From: Sedimenticola thiotaurini
GTDB lineage: Bacteria; Pseudomonadota; Gammaproteobacteria; Chromatiales; Chromatiaceae
DNA: 43,305 bases
Assembly (NCBI GenBank): GCA_007713595.1
Contig: VMRY01000085.1
Coordinates: 1 to 43,305, forward strand
Reading direction: 5' to 3'
The notes beneath the pieces were generated by a model, which ran no database searches, was not told where the DNA came from, and worked only from the letters and a program-made list of their open reading frames with translations. This document shows, piece by piece, positions 20,076 to 28,939 of the stretch; within the stretch, counting starts at the first letter, position 1, and each line of letters starts with the position of its first letter. Made by a program: the position numbers and the translations under genes.

Positions 20076-20099
20076 GCCCGGTTTCGACCGGGCTTTTTT
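20076..20099 (+). terminator. Rho-independent terminator after sqr
   Basis: GCCCGG and CCGGGC arms with a 6-nt loop are followed by six or seven T residues, 23 nt past the sqr stop. The left arm is preceded by an A-run, so it can also serve the convergent hemH transcript. Confidence 0.9.
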
Positions 20100-20140
20100 G
20101 TGATTTTCAAAAACTGTTCTGGGCTGCGTAGGGTAACCGG

Positions 20141-21160
20141 CTAAACGTCCTGCCAGAGATGCAACTTCGTCAGTTCTTTCAGTGACTCAATATGTGCATC
20201 ACTGCTGTTCAGTGATGGAATGTAGTGATACGACTTGCCGCCAGCCTCGAGAAAGTAATCCCGGTTCTCTTCGCCGATCTCTTCGATAGTTTCCAGGCAG
20301 TCGGCAGGAAAACCGGGGCACACCACATCAACACGTCCTACCCCTTCTGCTCCCCACTGTTTCAAAGTTTCATCGGTGTAGGGTTTGAGCCAGACCTGCG
20401 TGCCGACGCGGGATTGGAAACTGATCGACCATTGATCATCAGCTAGCCCGAGTTGCTCTGCAATTAATCTGGCGGTGGTATTACACTCACGCCCATAAGG
20501 GTCCCCTTTGTCCTGATAGCTCTGTGGAATACCGTGAAACGAGAGCAGCAGACGATCCGGTTCCCCGTTCTTGTTCCAGTAGTCTCTTACGCTGTTTGCC
20601 AGGGCTTTTATGTAGCCCGGTTGATCATGATAGTGATTGATGAAACGTAACTCCGGTATCCAGCGCCAGCCTCTCAAGACGCGGGAGATCTCATCAAATG
20701 TAGAGGCGGTGGTCGATGCGGAGTACTGAGGGTAAAGTGGTAGAACCAGTATTCGACGTGCATTTTTTTGTCTCAGTTGTTCCAGGCCATCAGCAATGGA
20801 CGGCTGGCCGTAGCGCATGGCAGTAACGACTGAGACCGGTGTTTGCTGCGCGTCCTGAACTGCTTTTTCCAGCTTTTCAGCAATCGCCTGCGTGTGAAAA
20901 AGCAGGGGTGATCCCTGTTCGGTCCAGACTTTTCTGTAGGCCGCTGCAGAACGGGCGGGTCGGATGCGGAGAATAACGCCATTTAAAATCAGCCACCAGA
21001 GTAACCGTGGGGTTTCGATTACCCGTGGATCACTGAGAAACTGCTTCAGGTAACGCCTCACATCACCCACGGATGTGGAGTCAGGTGTGCCAAGATTGAT
21101 TAACAGTATGCCTGTCCTGGCTGGGATGTCGTTGTCTGGTTCAGGTCCGGAAAATTGCAT
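20141..21160 (-). CDS. hemH: Ferrochelatase
   Basis: A 339-residue enzyme inserting Fe2+ into protoporphyrin IX, the last step of protoheme synthesis. Family signatures are GILLINLGTPDS at the N-terminus, PLYPQYSASTTAS, catalytic His in LLLSFHGIPQSY, and the acidic metal-path residues in CLETIEEIGEENR. Length is normal for the bacterial enzyme. It is convergent with sqr and divergent from xerD; no operon partner is seen. Confidence 0.96.
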   Translation of the reverse strand: MQFSGPEPDNDIPARTGILLINLGTPDSTSVGDVRRYLKQFLSDPRVIETPRLLWWLILNGVILRIRPARSAAAYRKVWTEQGSPLLFHTQAIAEKLEKAVQDAQQTPVSVVTAMRYGQPSIADGLEQLRQKNARRILVLPLYPQYSASTTASTFDEISRVLRGWRWIPELRFINHYHDQPGYIKALANSVRDYWNKNGEPDRLLLSFHGIPQSYQDKGDPYGRECNTTARLIAEQLGLADDQWSISFQSRVGTQVWLKPYTDETLKQWGAEGVGRVDVVCPGFPADCLETIEEIGEENRDYFLEAGGKSYHYIPSLNSSDAHIESLKELTKLHLWQDV

Positions 21161-21258
21161 GAGTAGCTTTTAATTGCCTCGCTTTGTACTCACTATAATC
21201 CATCATTAGCGATAGCCGGTGCAACGTTCTTTCGCAACAATAATTAAATTGGCGTTAT

Positions 21259-21310
21259 ACCATTCCGAAAAAGCGGAGTTTTCGAAGGCGAAGTTTACTT
21301 TCGGATCGGT
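21259..21310. repeat. Stem-loop between hemH and xerD
   Basis: Outer arms ACCATTCCGAAA and TTTCGGATCGGT pair at 10 of 12 positions. They enclose an inner hairpin with TTCG/CGAA arms around AAGG. The element sits in the 232-bp gap between divergent hemH and xerD. It may be a copy of a dispersed palindromic repeat or a regulatory structure; one copy in the window cannot decide. Confidence 0.4.
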
Positions 21311-21392
21311 GTATGATGACCAATCAGGCCGGTAGTGGAATAGATATCTCAGTGGACAGACGGATGGTGATTCAGCGGGGAATCAAGTTGAC

Positions 21393-22292
21393 ATGACGGT
21401 TGAGATCGATACGCCCTCAATTGAACGCTTTGCCGATGCGCTCTGGATGGAGCGTGGCCTAAGCAAGAATACGCTGATGGCCTATCAGTCAGATCTCAAC
21501 AAGTTGGCTGGCTGGCTGGCTGCTCAGCAGATTTCGCTGATAACCGCCCGGCGCGAGGATCTCCTGCAGTATTTAGCCGCGCTGTCAAAGGCGGGGAGAA
21601 AATCCCGTTCCAGTGCCAGAGTCCTCTCCTCAATCAGACAGTTTTATCAATATGCCGTGCGTGAGGGGTGGCTAAAGGTCGATCCTTCTATGCTAATCGA
21701 AGCCCCGAAACTGGGCCGGCCACTGCCCAAGTCACTTACTGAGCAGGAAGTCGAGTCGTTGTTGTATGCACCGGATGTTGATGATCCGGAAGGATTTCGG
21801 GACCGGGCCATGCTGGAGGTGCTGTATGCCACAGGCTTGAGGGTATCCGAGCTGGTTGGGTTGCAGTTCAGTCAGGTGAGTCTTACCCAAGGTCTCGTCC
21901 GGGTGATGGGCAAAGGGGGAAAGGAGCGATTGGTTCCGCTCGGTGATGAGGCGGTAGAGTGGCTCTCGCGCTTTCTGAAATCAGCGCGTTTTGATCTTCT
22001 GGGCGAGCGGCTGTGCGAGGATCTTTTTCCTACCCGGCGCGGGTCAGCGATGACGCGGCAGGCCTTCTGGTATCGGATTAAGAAGCATGCGGCCACTGCC
22101 GGGATAAACAAGCATCTTTCGCCGCACACCCTGCGGCATGCCTTTGCTACTCACTTGTTGAATCATGGCGCAGATCTGCGAGTGGTGCAGATGTTATTGG
22201 GTCATAGTGATCTCTCCACAACCCAGATCTATACCCATGTAGCCCGTGAGCGCTTGAAAAGCCTGCATCAGCAACACCATCCCAGGGCCTGA
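21393..22292 (+). CDS. xerD: Site-specific tyrosine recombinase XerD
   Basis: A 299-residue recombinase that, with XerC, resolves chromosome dimers at dif near the terminus. The N-terminal SAM-like domain covers about 1-95. The catalytic domain carries ATGLRVSEL (first Arg), GKGGKERLVP (Lys), HTLRHAFATHLL (His, Arg), LGHSDLSTTQIYTHV (His and nucleophile Tyr). Length and these motifs fit XerC/D. The nearby dsbC-type gene favours XerD because xerD-dsbC neighbourhood is known in enterobacteria. The ribosome-binding site before ATG 21393 is weak. Confidence 0.94.
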   Translation: MTVEIDTPSIERFADALWMERGLSKNTLMAYQSDLNKLAGWLAAQQISLITARREDLLQYLAALSKAGRKSRSSARVLSSIRQFYQYAVREGWLKVDPSMLIEAPKLGRPLPKSLTEQEVESLLYAPDVDDPEGFRDRAMLEVLYATGLRVSELVGLQFSQVSLTQGLVRVMGKGGKERLVPLGDEAVEWLSRFLKSARFDLLGERLCEDLFPTRRGSAMTRQAFWYRIKKHAATAGINKHLSPHTLRHAFATHLLNHGADLRVVQMLLGHSDLSTTQIYTHVARERLKSLHQQHHPRA

Positions 22293-22293
22293 A

Positions 22294-22339
22294 TTGCCCG
22301 CTACTTTATCGCTTTAAGTATGGTAGCCTTTGCGGGCAA
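22294..22339. repeat. Inverted repeat flanking the xerD-yajQ gap
   Basis: TTGCCCGC and GCGGGCAA form a perfect 8-bp inverted repeat separated by 30 nt, just past the xerD stop. No T-run follows, so it is not an ordinary terminator. It could be a processing or stabilising hairpin, or the intervening AT-rich DNA could be the yajQ promoter. Confidence 0.35.
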
Positions 22340-22365
22340 ATCAGAATAAGAGAGGGGTCATTTCC

Positions 22366-22848
22366 GTGCCATCATTTGACATCGTATCTGAAGTAGATAT
22401 TCAAGAGGTTCGAAACGCCGTCGATCAGGCGAAGCGGGAGGTATCGACCCGTTTTGACTTCAAGGGGACCAAATGCTCCTTTGAACAGAATGAAGCGGAG
22501 ATCACTTTAAAAGGCGAGCAGGAGTTTCAGCTCAATCAAATGATAGATATTCTGCGCCAGAAACTGGTCAAGAGGAAAGTCGATCTGGCCTGTATGGATA
22601 TTAAAGAGCCTGAGTCCACCTTGAATGCAGCCGTCCAGAAGGTTGTGATCAGACAAGGGATAGAGGCCGATATAGCGAGAAAGATGGTGAAAATGGTCAA
22701 GTCGGCCAAGCTGAAGGTTCAGGCCCAGATTCAGGGTGATCAGGTTCGGGTCACTGGAAAAAATCGTGATGACCTGCAGCAGGTAATTGCCCTGTTTAAG
22801 AATGCGGATTTCGATCTTCCCTTGCAATATAGCAACTTTAGAGACTGA
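22366..22848 (+). CDS. yajQ: YajQ family nucleotide-binding protein
   Basis: A 160-residue protein starting MPSFDIVSEVDIQEV at GTG 22366. The start agrees with the conserved N-terminus of the family and has AGAGGGG upstream. YajQ proteins have two similar ferredoxin-like domains. Members bind nucleic acids or nucleotides, and in Xanthomonas and Pseudomonas homologues bind cyclic di-GMP. Recognisable segments are VSTRFDFKGTKC and QVRVTGKNRDDLQQVIA. The following gene begins 3 nt after its stop, so they are co-transcribed. A c-di-GMP link would fit the large GGDEF/EAL protein elsewhere in this window, but that is inference. Confidence 0.94.
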   Translation: MPSFDIVSEVDIQEVRNAVDQAKREVSTRFDFKGTKCSFEQNEAEITLKGEQEFQLNQMIDILRQKLVKRKVDLACMDIKEPESTLNAAVQKVVIRQGIEADIARKMVKMVKSAKLKVQAQIQGDQVRVTGKNRDDLQQVIALFKNADFDLPLQYSNFRD

Positions 22849-22851
22849 TTC

Positions 22852-23610
22852 GTGGTAACTGCAGTCGCCAGATTCCGGATGATAGCGCTACTGTTTTTGT
22901 GGGGGATTTTCCCGCAAGCTGGGGTAACAGAAACGTCTGCTGCGAGCGTAGAGCATATTCGCCAGAGTCTCCTGTTGCTGCTTCCCGGGGTAGTGCCGGA
23001 GAGTATCACCGAAACGCCCATAGCCAATATCTACGAAGTCGTTATCGATTCCCGGCTGGTCTATGTCAGTGCGGATGGGCGCTTTTTAATCGAGGGGGAG
23101 ATCATTGACCTGGAACAGCAGAAGAACCTCACCTCTCCGCGTTTAAAAGAGGTAACTCTCGCGGCAATAGAGCAGATAGGTGAGGCAAATATGCTGATCT
23201 TTGAGCCAGCTGAAAGAGTTAAGCACACTTTGACGGTATTTACGGATATCGACAGCGCTTACAGTCGTAAAATGCAGCAGGAGATCGAACAGTATACCAA
23301 TCGGGGGATACGTATCCGTTATCTCTTTTTCCCCCGGGCAGGGGTGGACACTCCTTCCTATGAAAAAGCGGTGACTGTCTGGTGTGCGGTAAACCGCCAA
23401 AAGGCGATTGCCCGCGCGATGTCGGGGGAGGTGCTTGAGTCTCGCTCATGTCCCAATCCAGTGCAGGACCATCTTAAACTGGCAGGGATGCTGGGCGTAT
23501 CTGGTGCGCCGGTGCTGGTGCTGGAGAATGGTGAGATGCTGCCAGGTTATGTGGAGGCAGAGAAGTTATATAAGATTCTGAGCAAGATGAAACAGCTTCA
23601 ATCGAAGTAG
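22852..23610 (+). CDS. DsbC/DsbG-like periplasmic protein lacking the CXXC active site
   Basis: A 252-residue protein with an N-terminal signal peptide (hydrophobic core MIALLFLWGIF after two arginines, cleavage near residue 24-30). A DsbC dimerisation-type domain (about 30-100) and a thioredoxin-like domain (about 125-250) follow. TVFTDID is followed by S135-A-Y-S138, where DsbC has Cys-X-X-Cys. The structural cysteine pair of DsbC is kept (Cys178 in VWCAVN, Cys200 in SRSCPNP), and the cis-Pro loop is SGAP. The fold looks complete and no frameshift is present, so this is not simple decay. It probably acts as a chaperone or binding protein without isomerase chemistry. Start GTG 22852 lies 3 nt after yajQ; ATG 22879 is an alternative. 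Location downstream of xerD is the usual dsbC position. Confidence 0.88.
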   Translation: MVTAVARFRMIALLFLWGIFPQAGVTETSAASVEHIRQSLLLLLPGVVPESITETPIANIYEVVIDSRLVYVSADGRFLIEGEIIDLEQQKNLTSPRLKEVTLAAIEQIGEANMLIFEPAERVKHTLTVFTDIDSAYSRKMQQEIEQYTNRGIRIRYLFFPRAGVDTPSYEKAVTVWCAVNRQKAIARAMSGEVLESRSCPNPVQDHLKLAGMLGVSGAPVLVLENGEMLPGYVEAEKLYKILSKMKQLQSK

Positions 23611-23673
23611 CCATCTGTTTCCAAATTCCGTTACGACAGTGAATTGTTGAGAAATATCGTATAAAACGCGCAT

Positions 23674-23850
23674 TTAACGCCTCTTATTCTCTTGCATCTT
23701 CAGAAATGTGCAGTCGTTTACAGAATAATCCTTCTGACTGCCTGAAGATTCAAGTCTGTTGCGTAAGCTGCCGATAGCAAAGTCATGGAAAGACAGTCCC
23801 ACGCCACGAGGATGATCCAGGCTTAAATAGCCTGGAGTCAGATCAAATAT
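23674..23850 (-). other. Open minus-strand frame in the gap before the PP2C gene, possible gene remnant
   Basis: About 60 codons ending at TAA 23674 stay open on the minus strand and give a protein-like sequence (contains HPRGVGLSFHDFAIGSL and ends MQENKRR). The frame continues antisense into the PP2C gene, where it is only a shadow. The best start inside the gap is a GTG, giving about 45 residues. I cannot assign a family. It may be the tail of a decayed gene or chance. Confidence 0.2.
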
Positions 23851-24597
23851 ATGAATGTAATGCCCATTAGTGCTTTTTCTCAATCTGATAAAGGGCGTGT
23901 GAGAGAGATCAATGAGGATAGCGTGGCAGTGCTCGAAAAGCATGGCTTGGTTATTCTGGCTGATGGTATGGGGGGATACAACGCAGGCGAGGTAGCGAGT
24001 CAACTGGCCGTAGAAAGTATCACCGCCAATCTGTTGCCACACTGTATTGATACTAATCAGGTTCCGTCTGACCAAGTGATCGCAACGGCTGTTGAAGCGG
24101 CCAATGAAGCGATTCTCTCCATGATGATGGCGACTCCTGAATATGACGGCATGGCCACTACTGTCGTCATGGGGCTGTTTCATGAGGGAAGGATCTATTA
24201 TGGCCATGTGGGTGATTCCCGGCTCTATCGTTTGCGTGCGGGTCAACTCAAGCAAATGACCAAGGATCACTCAATGATCCAGGCCGTTGTTGATGAAGGG
24301 ATGTTCGCCTCCATACAAGAGGCCCTCGATGCGGGGGTCAAAGGTAATATACTTATTCGTGGGTTGGGCATTAACGAAATAGTTCAGGTAGACGTGGCGA
24401 GTGATGCTGTAGTGCCAGGTGATGTCTATCTGTTCTGCTCTGATGGCTTGAGTAACATGGTGTCGGATCAGGAGATGCAACGGATACTCATTGATTCAAT
24501 AGGCGATATGGAATCAGCTGCAAAGCAGCTACTGGATAGGGCTTTGGAGCGCGGTGGCCTGGACAATATCTCCTTGGCTGTGGTCTCCCCTCATTAA
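23851..24597 (+). CDS. PP2C-family Ser/Thr protein phosphatase
   Basis: A 248-residue metal-dependent phosphatase. Motifs in order: REINEDS (metal Asp), ADGMGGYNAGEVAS, GMATTVV, HVGDSRLYRLR, TKDHS, LFCSDGLSNMV and GGLDNISLAVV. All the metal-binding aspartates of the PPM fold are present. It would dephosphorylate Ser/Thr-phosphorylated proteins in the cytoplasm. The next gene encodes an FHA protein and its reading frame follows directly, which points to a phospho-signalling unit. The cognate Ser/Thr kinase is not in this window. Confidence 0.92.
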   Translation: MNVMPISAFSQSDKGRVREINEDSVAVLEKHGLVILADGMGGYNAGEVASQLAVESITANLLPHCIDTNQVPSDQVIATAVEAANEAILSMMMATPEYDGMATTVVMGLFHEGRIYYGHVGDSRLYRLRAGQLKQMTKDHSMIQAVVDEGMFASIQEALDAGVKGNILIRGLGINEIVQVDVASDAVVPGDVYLFCSDGLSNMVSDQEMQRILIDSIGDMESAAKQLLDRALERGGLDNISLAVVSPH

Positions 24598-24638
24598 TGA
24601 TTTCATTGCAATCTTCTGAAAGAGGATCGGTAACAACG

Positions 24639-25301
24639 ATGGAAAAGCTGGTTATAAAAAAAGATGGCGTATTGGTCGATGAGATCTCTATCGATAAGCA
24701 GATCGTCAGTATCGGTCGTGATGCAGAATCTGATGTCCAGCTGAATGATCCATCGGTCAGTAGAAATCATGCGAGTATTCGGCGTATCTATACCGATCTC
24801 TATATTGAAGACCTGGGGAGTACGAACGGAACGCAATTAAATGGTCGTTCTATCACCAAACACGTGCTAAGGGCGGGCGATAGTCTGATTATAGGAACCT
24901 ATCACGTGGATTTGCTGGCTGATGTCGAGGAAGAAGAGAATGATCTCGATAAAACCGTAGTAATTCAGCCAGCTGCAATCGCGGCGGCACGTAACAATCA
25001 GGCCAAGCCGAGCAGAAAACTGCTGCCCAAAAGTGCCACACTACGCTTCTTCAGGGGGCCGAATAAAGGCAATATGGAACGGATTGACCGGTCACTTTTT
25101 ACAATCGGTAAGCCGGGCGAGAATGTAGCGGTTATTGCCAGGCGTCCGCAAGGTTTTTATCTGCTGCATATTGGCGGCTCCAGTTTTCCACGCATCAACA
25201 ACAAGGAGATAGATTCCAAGGGGGGTGTGCAGCTTCAGGAAGGGGATGTCGTGGAAGTGGGTGACTTTATGGCGGAGATCTCATTTGCCCAGGAGGCCTG
25301 A
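24639..25301 (+). CDS. FHA domain protein with a second, degenerate FHA-like domain
   Basis: With ATG 24639 the protein has 220 residues. An earlier ATG at 24597 overlaps the phosphatase stop but adds an unconserved tail. Residues about 1-95 are a canonical FHA domain with SIGRDAESDVQLND, SVSRNHASI, and DLGSTNGTQLNG, the phosphothreonine-binding residues. A linker rich in Asp/Glu and Lys (95-140) follows; it contains DKTVV, which could be a phosphorylation site. Residues about 140-220 look like a second FHA fold (SLFTIGKPGENVAVI and LQEGDVVEVGDF) without the SxxH and N signature residues. It is the partner of the PP2C gene upstream and is ended by a strong terminator. Confidence 0.86.
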   Translation: MEKLVIKKDGVLVDEISIDKQIVSIGRDAESDVQLNDPSVSRNHASIRRIYTDLYIEDLGSTNGTQLNGRSITKHVLRAGDSLIIGTYHVDLLADVEEEENDLDKTVVIQPAAIAAARNNQAKPSRKLLPKSATLRFFRGPNKGNMERIDRSLFTIGKPGENVAVIARRPQGFYLLHIGGSSFPRINNKEIDSKGGVQLQEGDVVEVGDFMAEISFAQEA

Positions 25302-25320
25302 CGCGGTGCGTTTCAGTTTG

Positions 25321-25360
25321 GCATAAAAAAGCCCGGTCTGATTGCCGGGCTTTTTTATGC
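25321..25360. terminator. Bidirectional terminator between the FHA gene and mutS
   Basis: A perfect 16-bp stem (arms GCATAAAAAAGCCCGG and CCGGGCTTTTTTATGC, 8-nt loop) lies between convergent genes. It has an A-run on one side and a T-run on the other, so it can end transcripts from both. Confidence 0.93.
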
Positions 25361-25367
25361 CGTTGAT

Positions 25368-27947
25368 TTAATCCGACTCCTTCTGGAGTGATTTGAGTCG
25401 ATAGAGCTCATCCAGCGCCTGTCTCGGTGTTAACTCATCGGGATCAATTTTAGCGAGTGCATCCAGGGCGGGTGAAGGCGATGTAGGCTCAGGCTCAGTT
25501 GCAAACAGTGATAGCTGACTCGTGTGTTGATCCGTGTGTCGCTGGGCCGAGAGTTCCAACTCCCTGAGTCGCTGTGCCGCGCGCTTTATGATGCTGCGTG
25601 GTACCCCTGCCAATGCCGCCACCTGAAGCCCATAGCTCTGGTTGGCCGGCCCTTCGCGAACCGCATGCAAAAACACAATCGACTCACCATGTTCAACCGC
25701 ATCCAGATGGACATTGGCTATCCCAGGGTATTCATCTGGCAGTGTGGTCAGCTCAAAATAGTGTGTGGCAAAGAGGGTGAAGGCCCGGATGTTTGTTGCC
25801 AGCTCGACACCACAAGACCAAGCCAGAGAGAGACCGTCGAAGGTGCTGGTACCACGCCCAATCTCATCCATCAGCACCAGGCTGTTTTCCGTCGCGTTAT
25901 GCAGGATATTGGCGGTCTCTTCCATCTCCACCATAAAGGTTGAGCGGCCTCCTGCCAGATCGTCAGAGGCACCAATGCGGGAGAAGATCCTGTCTATCGG
26001 CCCGATTCGGGCTGAGCGAGCCGGAACAAAACAGCCGGCATAGGCTAGCAGCACGATCAGGGCCGTCTGGCGCATGAAGGTCGATTTACCACCCATGTTC
26101 GGGCCGGTGATAATCAGTATGCGGCGGTTGTCATCAAAGTCGACGCCATTGGCGACAAACGGTTTGTCACTGACGCGCTCAACCACCGGGTGTCTTCCAT
26201 CCATTATCTGGATCCCTGGTGCGTCATCGAGATCCGGCTGATTAAGCTCCAGGCTTTCAGCTCGTTCAGCAAAGTTACTCAATACATCCAGTGCAGCCAA
26301 GGCATTGGCGCAGGATTGCAGCGGAACAATTGACGATTGAAGTGTCTCCAGCAACGCCTCATAGAGTAACTTCTCACGGGACAGTGATCGCTCCCTGGCG
26401 GAGAGCACCTGGTCTTCAAATTTTTTCAGCTCAGGCGTGATGAACCGTTCACTTCCCTTCAGTGTCTGGCGTCTAACGTAGTCATCCGGGACCTCGTCTG
26501 ACTTGCTGCGATTGATCTCGATGTAGTACCCGTGTACCCGGTTATAGCTCACCTTCAGATTGGTTATGCCGGTACGTTCTTTCTCCCGGGTTTCCAGATC
26601 GAGTAAAAACTGATCTGCATTTTCAGACAGCGCTCTCAGTTCATCCAATTCACTGTCATAACCTGTTGCCAGAACCCCGCCATCCCGGATCAGCATGGGT
26701 GGTTGCTCGATAACGGCCTTTTTCAACAGGTCTACCGTCTCCGGGTGTGTACCGCACTCTGTAGCGAGTTGCTGTAGCAGCGGTGCATCCAGTTCAATCA
26801 GCTCTGTTTGTAGTGTTGGCAGTTGATCGAGTGAATCCCGTAAGGTGGCCAGGTCTCTGGGCCGCGCACTTTTCAGCGCTACCCGGGCCAGGATGCGCTC
26901 AATATCACCAATGCCTTTTAGCGTCTCTTGTAGTCTGGGAAAGGCCTGCCGTTTCAGCAGTTGACTGATGGCGTCATGACGTTCACGAATTTGCGCTACC
27001 TCCCGCAACGGGCGATTGATCCAGCGGCGTAGTAGCCGACTTCCCATGGGGGTGGTGGTGCGATCAAGAATGCCTGCCAGGGTGTGCTGGGGTTGTCCAG
27101 ACAGGCTGTGGTCCAATTCCAGGTTACGGCGGGTGGCGGCATCAATGATGATGGCATCTTCCCTGCGCTCTACTGATAATCCCCGGATGTGCGGCAGGGC
27201 GCTCTGCTGGGTGTCGTTAACATATTGGAGCAGGCAGCCAGCGGCAGTGATGGCGACAGGAAAATCAGTACAACCAAAGCCGCCCAGATCCCGGGTAGCA
27301 AACTGCCGGGTCAGCAACCGCTCGGCTGTCTCATAATCAAAATGCCAGGAGGGGCGGCGTGTGGTCCCGCCGGGCGCCACGATGCCATCCGGAAGTGTGT
27401 AATCTTCCATCAATAGCAGTTCTGCCGGATGGAGTCGTTCCAGCTCGCCTGCAAGGGCCTCGCTGCCTTTAAGCTGCTGAATTACGAAGCGACCGCTGCT
27501 GAGATCCAGGGTTGCCAGGCCAAGTGTATCGGCGTGCTGATAAACAGCGGCCAGGAGATTATCGCGCCGCTCTTCCAGCAGGGCATCGTCTGTCACCGTG
27601 CCGGGTGTAACGATGCGCTGGACCTTGCGCTCCACCGGCCCCTTGCTGGTGGCCGGGTCACCAACCTGTTCGCAGATAGCAACCGACTCCCCCTGTTTGA
27701 CCAGTTTTGCCAGATACCCCTCTGCCGCATGGTAGGGGATGCCGGCCATGGGGATCGGCTTGCCTGCCGATTGGCCACGTTTGGTCAGTGTAATATTCAG
27801 CAGGCGGGCGGCCCGTTCAGCGTCACTGAAGAAGAGTTCGTAGAAATCCCCCATCCGGTAGAACACCAGCATATCGGGATAGTCCGCTTTGATGCCTAAA
27901 TACTGCTGCATCATGGGCGTATGTGAGGTGGTGGCTGTCTTGCTCAT
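25368..27947 (-). CDS. mutS: DNA mismatch repair protein MutS
   Basis: An 859-residue ATPase that recognises mismatches and small loops and recruits MutL. The N-terminal mismatch-binding domain contains the F-x-E motif within [10 protein letters not shown]. The core lever and clamp domains span about 250-560. The ATPase has Walker [10 protein letters not shown], Walker [14 protein letters not shown], and FATHYFEL. Near the C-terminus a short acidic tail ends KSLQKESD. Length is typical (E. coli 853). The cupin gene 34 nt upstream on the same strand is probably in the same transcript. Confidence 0.97.
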   Translation of the reverse strand: MSKTATTSHTPMMQQYLGIKADYPDMLVFYRMGDFYELFFSDAERAARLLNITLTKRGQSAGKPIPMAGIPYHAAEGYLAKLVKQGESVAICEQVGDPATSKGPVERKVQRIVTPGTVTDDALLEERRDNLLAAVYQHADTLGLATLDLSSGRFVIQQLKGSEALAGELERLHPAELLLMEDYTLPDGIVAPGGTTRRPSWHFDYETAERLLTRQFATRDLGGFGCTDFPVAITAAGCLLQYVNDTQQSALPHIRGLSVERREDAIIIDAATRRNLELDHSLSGQPQHTLAGILDRTTTPMGSRLLRRWINRPLREVAQIRERHDAISQLLKRQAFPRLQETLKGIGDIERILARVALKSARPRDLATLRDSLDQLPTLQTELIELDAPLLQQLATECGTHPETVDLLKKAVIEQPPMLIRDGGVLATGYDSELDELRALSENADQFLLDLETREKERTGITNLKVSYNRVHGYYIEINRSKSDEVPDDYVRRQTLKGSERFITPELKKFEDQVLSARERSLSREKLLYEALLETLQSSIVPLQSCANALAALDVLSNFAERAESLELNQPDLDDAPGIQIMDGRHPVVERVSDKPFVANGVDFDDNRRILIITGPNMGGKSTFMRQTALIVLLAYAGCFVPARSARIGPIDRIFSRIGASDDLAGGRSTFMVEMEETANILHNATENSLVLMDEIGRGTSTFDGLSLAWSCGVELATNIRAFTLFATHYFELTTLPDEYPGIANVHLDAVEHGESIVFLHAVREGPANQSYGLQVAALAGVPRSIIKRAAQRLRELELSAQRHTDQHTSQLSLFATEPEPTSPSPALDALAKIDPDELTPRQALDELYRLKSLQKESD

Positions 27948-27981
27948 AGATAGGCGGGGATAACGGGCTGTTTTGGCTTGA

Positions 27982-28254
27982 TTACTCGAAGCTGTAGTGT
28001 TTCTCGACCGCTTTGAGGATATTCCAGGTGCAGGTAAGACCGGCTGGAAGTGTCACCAGATCACCTCTGCCAAATTCCTGCGGCTCGCCCCCTTCGGGTG
28101 TGATAACCACCTTGCCACGAAGAAAATAGCAGACCTCAGTGCGATCGTAGTGCCAGGGGAACTCAGAGACCTCTTTCTCCCAGATTGGCCACTCAAACAC
28201 GCCAAGGATCTCGAGTTTTGCTGGTGATGCTTTGTGTTCGCAGAGGATTTCCAT
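27982..28254 (-). CDS. Cupin domain protein
   Basis: With ATG 28254 (AAGG 7 nt upstream) the protein has 90 residues, the size of single-domain cupins of the DUF861/ureidoglycine-type family. An upstream start at 28287 adds an unconserved 11 residues. The cupin beta-barrel shows [23 protein letters not shown] and [19 protein letters not shown]. Such proteins bind small ligands or metals; the expected His/Glu set is only partial here (His in WHYD, Glu in TEVC). No substrate can be named. Confidence 0.82.
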   Translation of the reverse strand: MEILCEHKASPAKLEILGVFEWPIWEKEVSEFPWHYDRTEVCYFLRGKVVITPEGGEPQEFGRGDLVTLPAGLTCTWNILKAVEKHYSFE

Positions 28255-28436
28255 CGCAACCTTCAACTTGCTGATACAGGGTCGCACAGTGTAGCCGAAT
28301 TTGACTGATTGGTCAGGTTCGAAATCGGACTGTTCTGTTTGATATTGCGGTGGGCTGAGCCAGATCTGTTCTCTGGCTAAGGGCTGGTGTGCAAGTTTGG
28401 CTTGCGAGTGATGAGATGAAACCTAATACTAATGGT

Positions 28437-28919
28437 ATGAGTGAGTCATTAGAGAGTACTGCCCAACAAGTTGCCGATTATCTGCTTGGCTCTGGTCAGC
28501 AGCTTGCCACAGCTGAGTCCTGCACCGGCGGATGGATTGCTAAACTGCTGACCGATATTGCCGGGAGTAGCGAGTGGTTTGAGCGCGGATTTGTCACCTA
28601 TAGCAATGCCGCCAAGCAAGAGATGCTGGGTGTAAGTGGTCAGGCACTGGCGAAACATGGTGCGGTCAGTGAGGCGGTAGTACAGGAGATGGTGAGTGGG
28701 GCGCTGGCCCATAGCCGGGCATCAATAGCCCTGTCGGTTAGTGGTATCGCAGGACCCGGGGGTGGTACTGCAGAGAAACCCGTCGGCACTGTCTGGTTTG
28801 CCTGGCAGCGAGAGGGCGCCTCACCCGTGACGGCTTGCCAGCAATTTCCCGGTGACCGTGACGCGGTACGCCGTCAGGCAGTTATTGTGGCACTGAAGGG
28901 TCTTCTTGCCCTGAACTAG
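28437..28919 (+). CDS. pncC: Nicotinamide-nucleotide amidase (CinA C-terminal family)
   Basis: A 160-residue stand-alone CinA C-terminal domain. It converts NMN to nicotinate mononucleotide and ammonia, recycling pyridine nucleotides. Motifs: TAESCTGGWIAKLLTDIAG with the catalytic Ser, FVTYSNAAKQEMLGV, AVSEAVVQEM, and SGIAGPGGGT. Start choice is uncertain: ATG 28437 fits the family N-terminus, ATG 28416 would add 7 residues, and neither has a clear ribosome-binding site. It lies upstream of recA, the common gammaproteobacterial order, with DUF3422 on the opposite strand between them. Confidence 0.92.
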   Translation: MSESLESTAQQVADYLLGSGQQLATAESCTGGWIAKLLTDIAGSSEWFERGFVTYSNAAKQEMLGVSGQALAKHGAVSEAVVQEMVSGALAHSRASIALSVSGIAGPGGGTAEKPVGTVWFAWQREGASPVTACQQFPGDRDAVRRQAVIVALKGLLALN

Positions 28920-28939
28920 CAGGTCGGTCTAAATAGGTA

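Noticed and set aside
23674-24270. 198-aa minus-strand frame
   Set aside because: Most of it is antisense to the PP2C gene, whose motifs are all intact. Only the part before 23851 is listed, as a low-confidence remnant.
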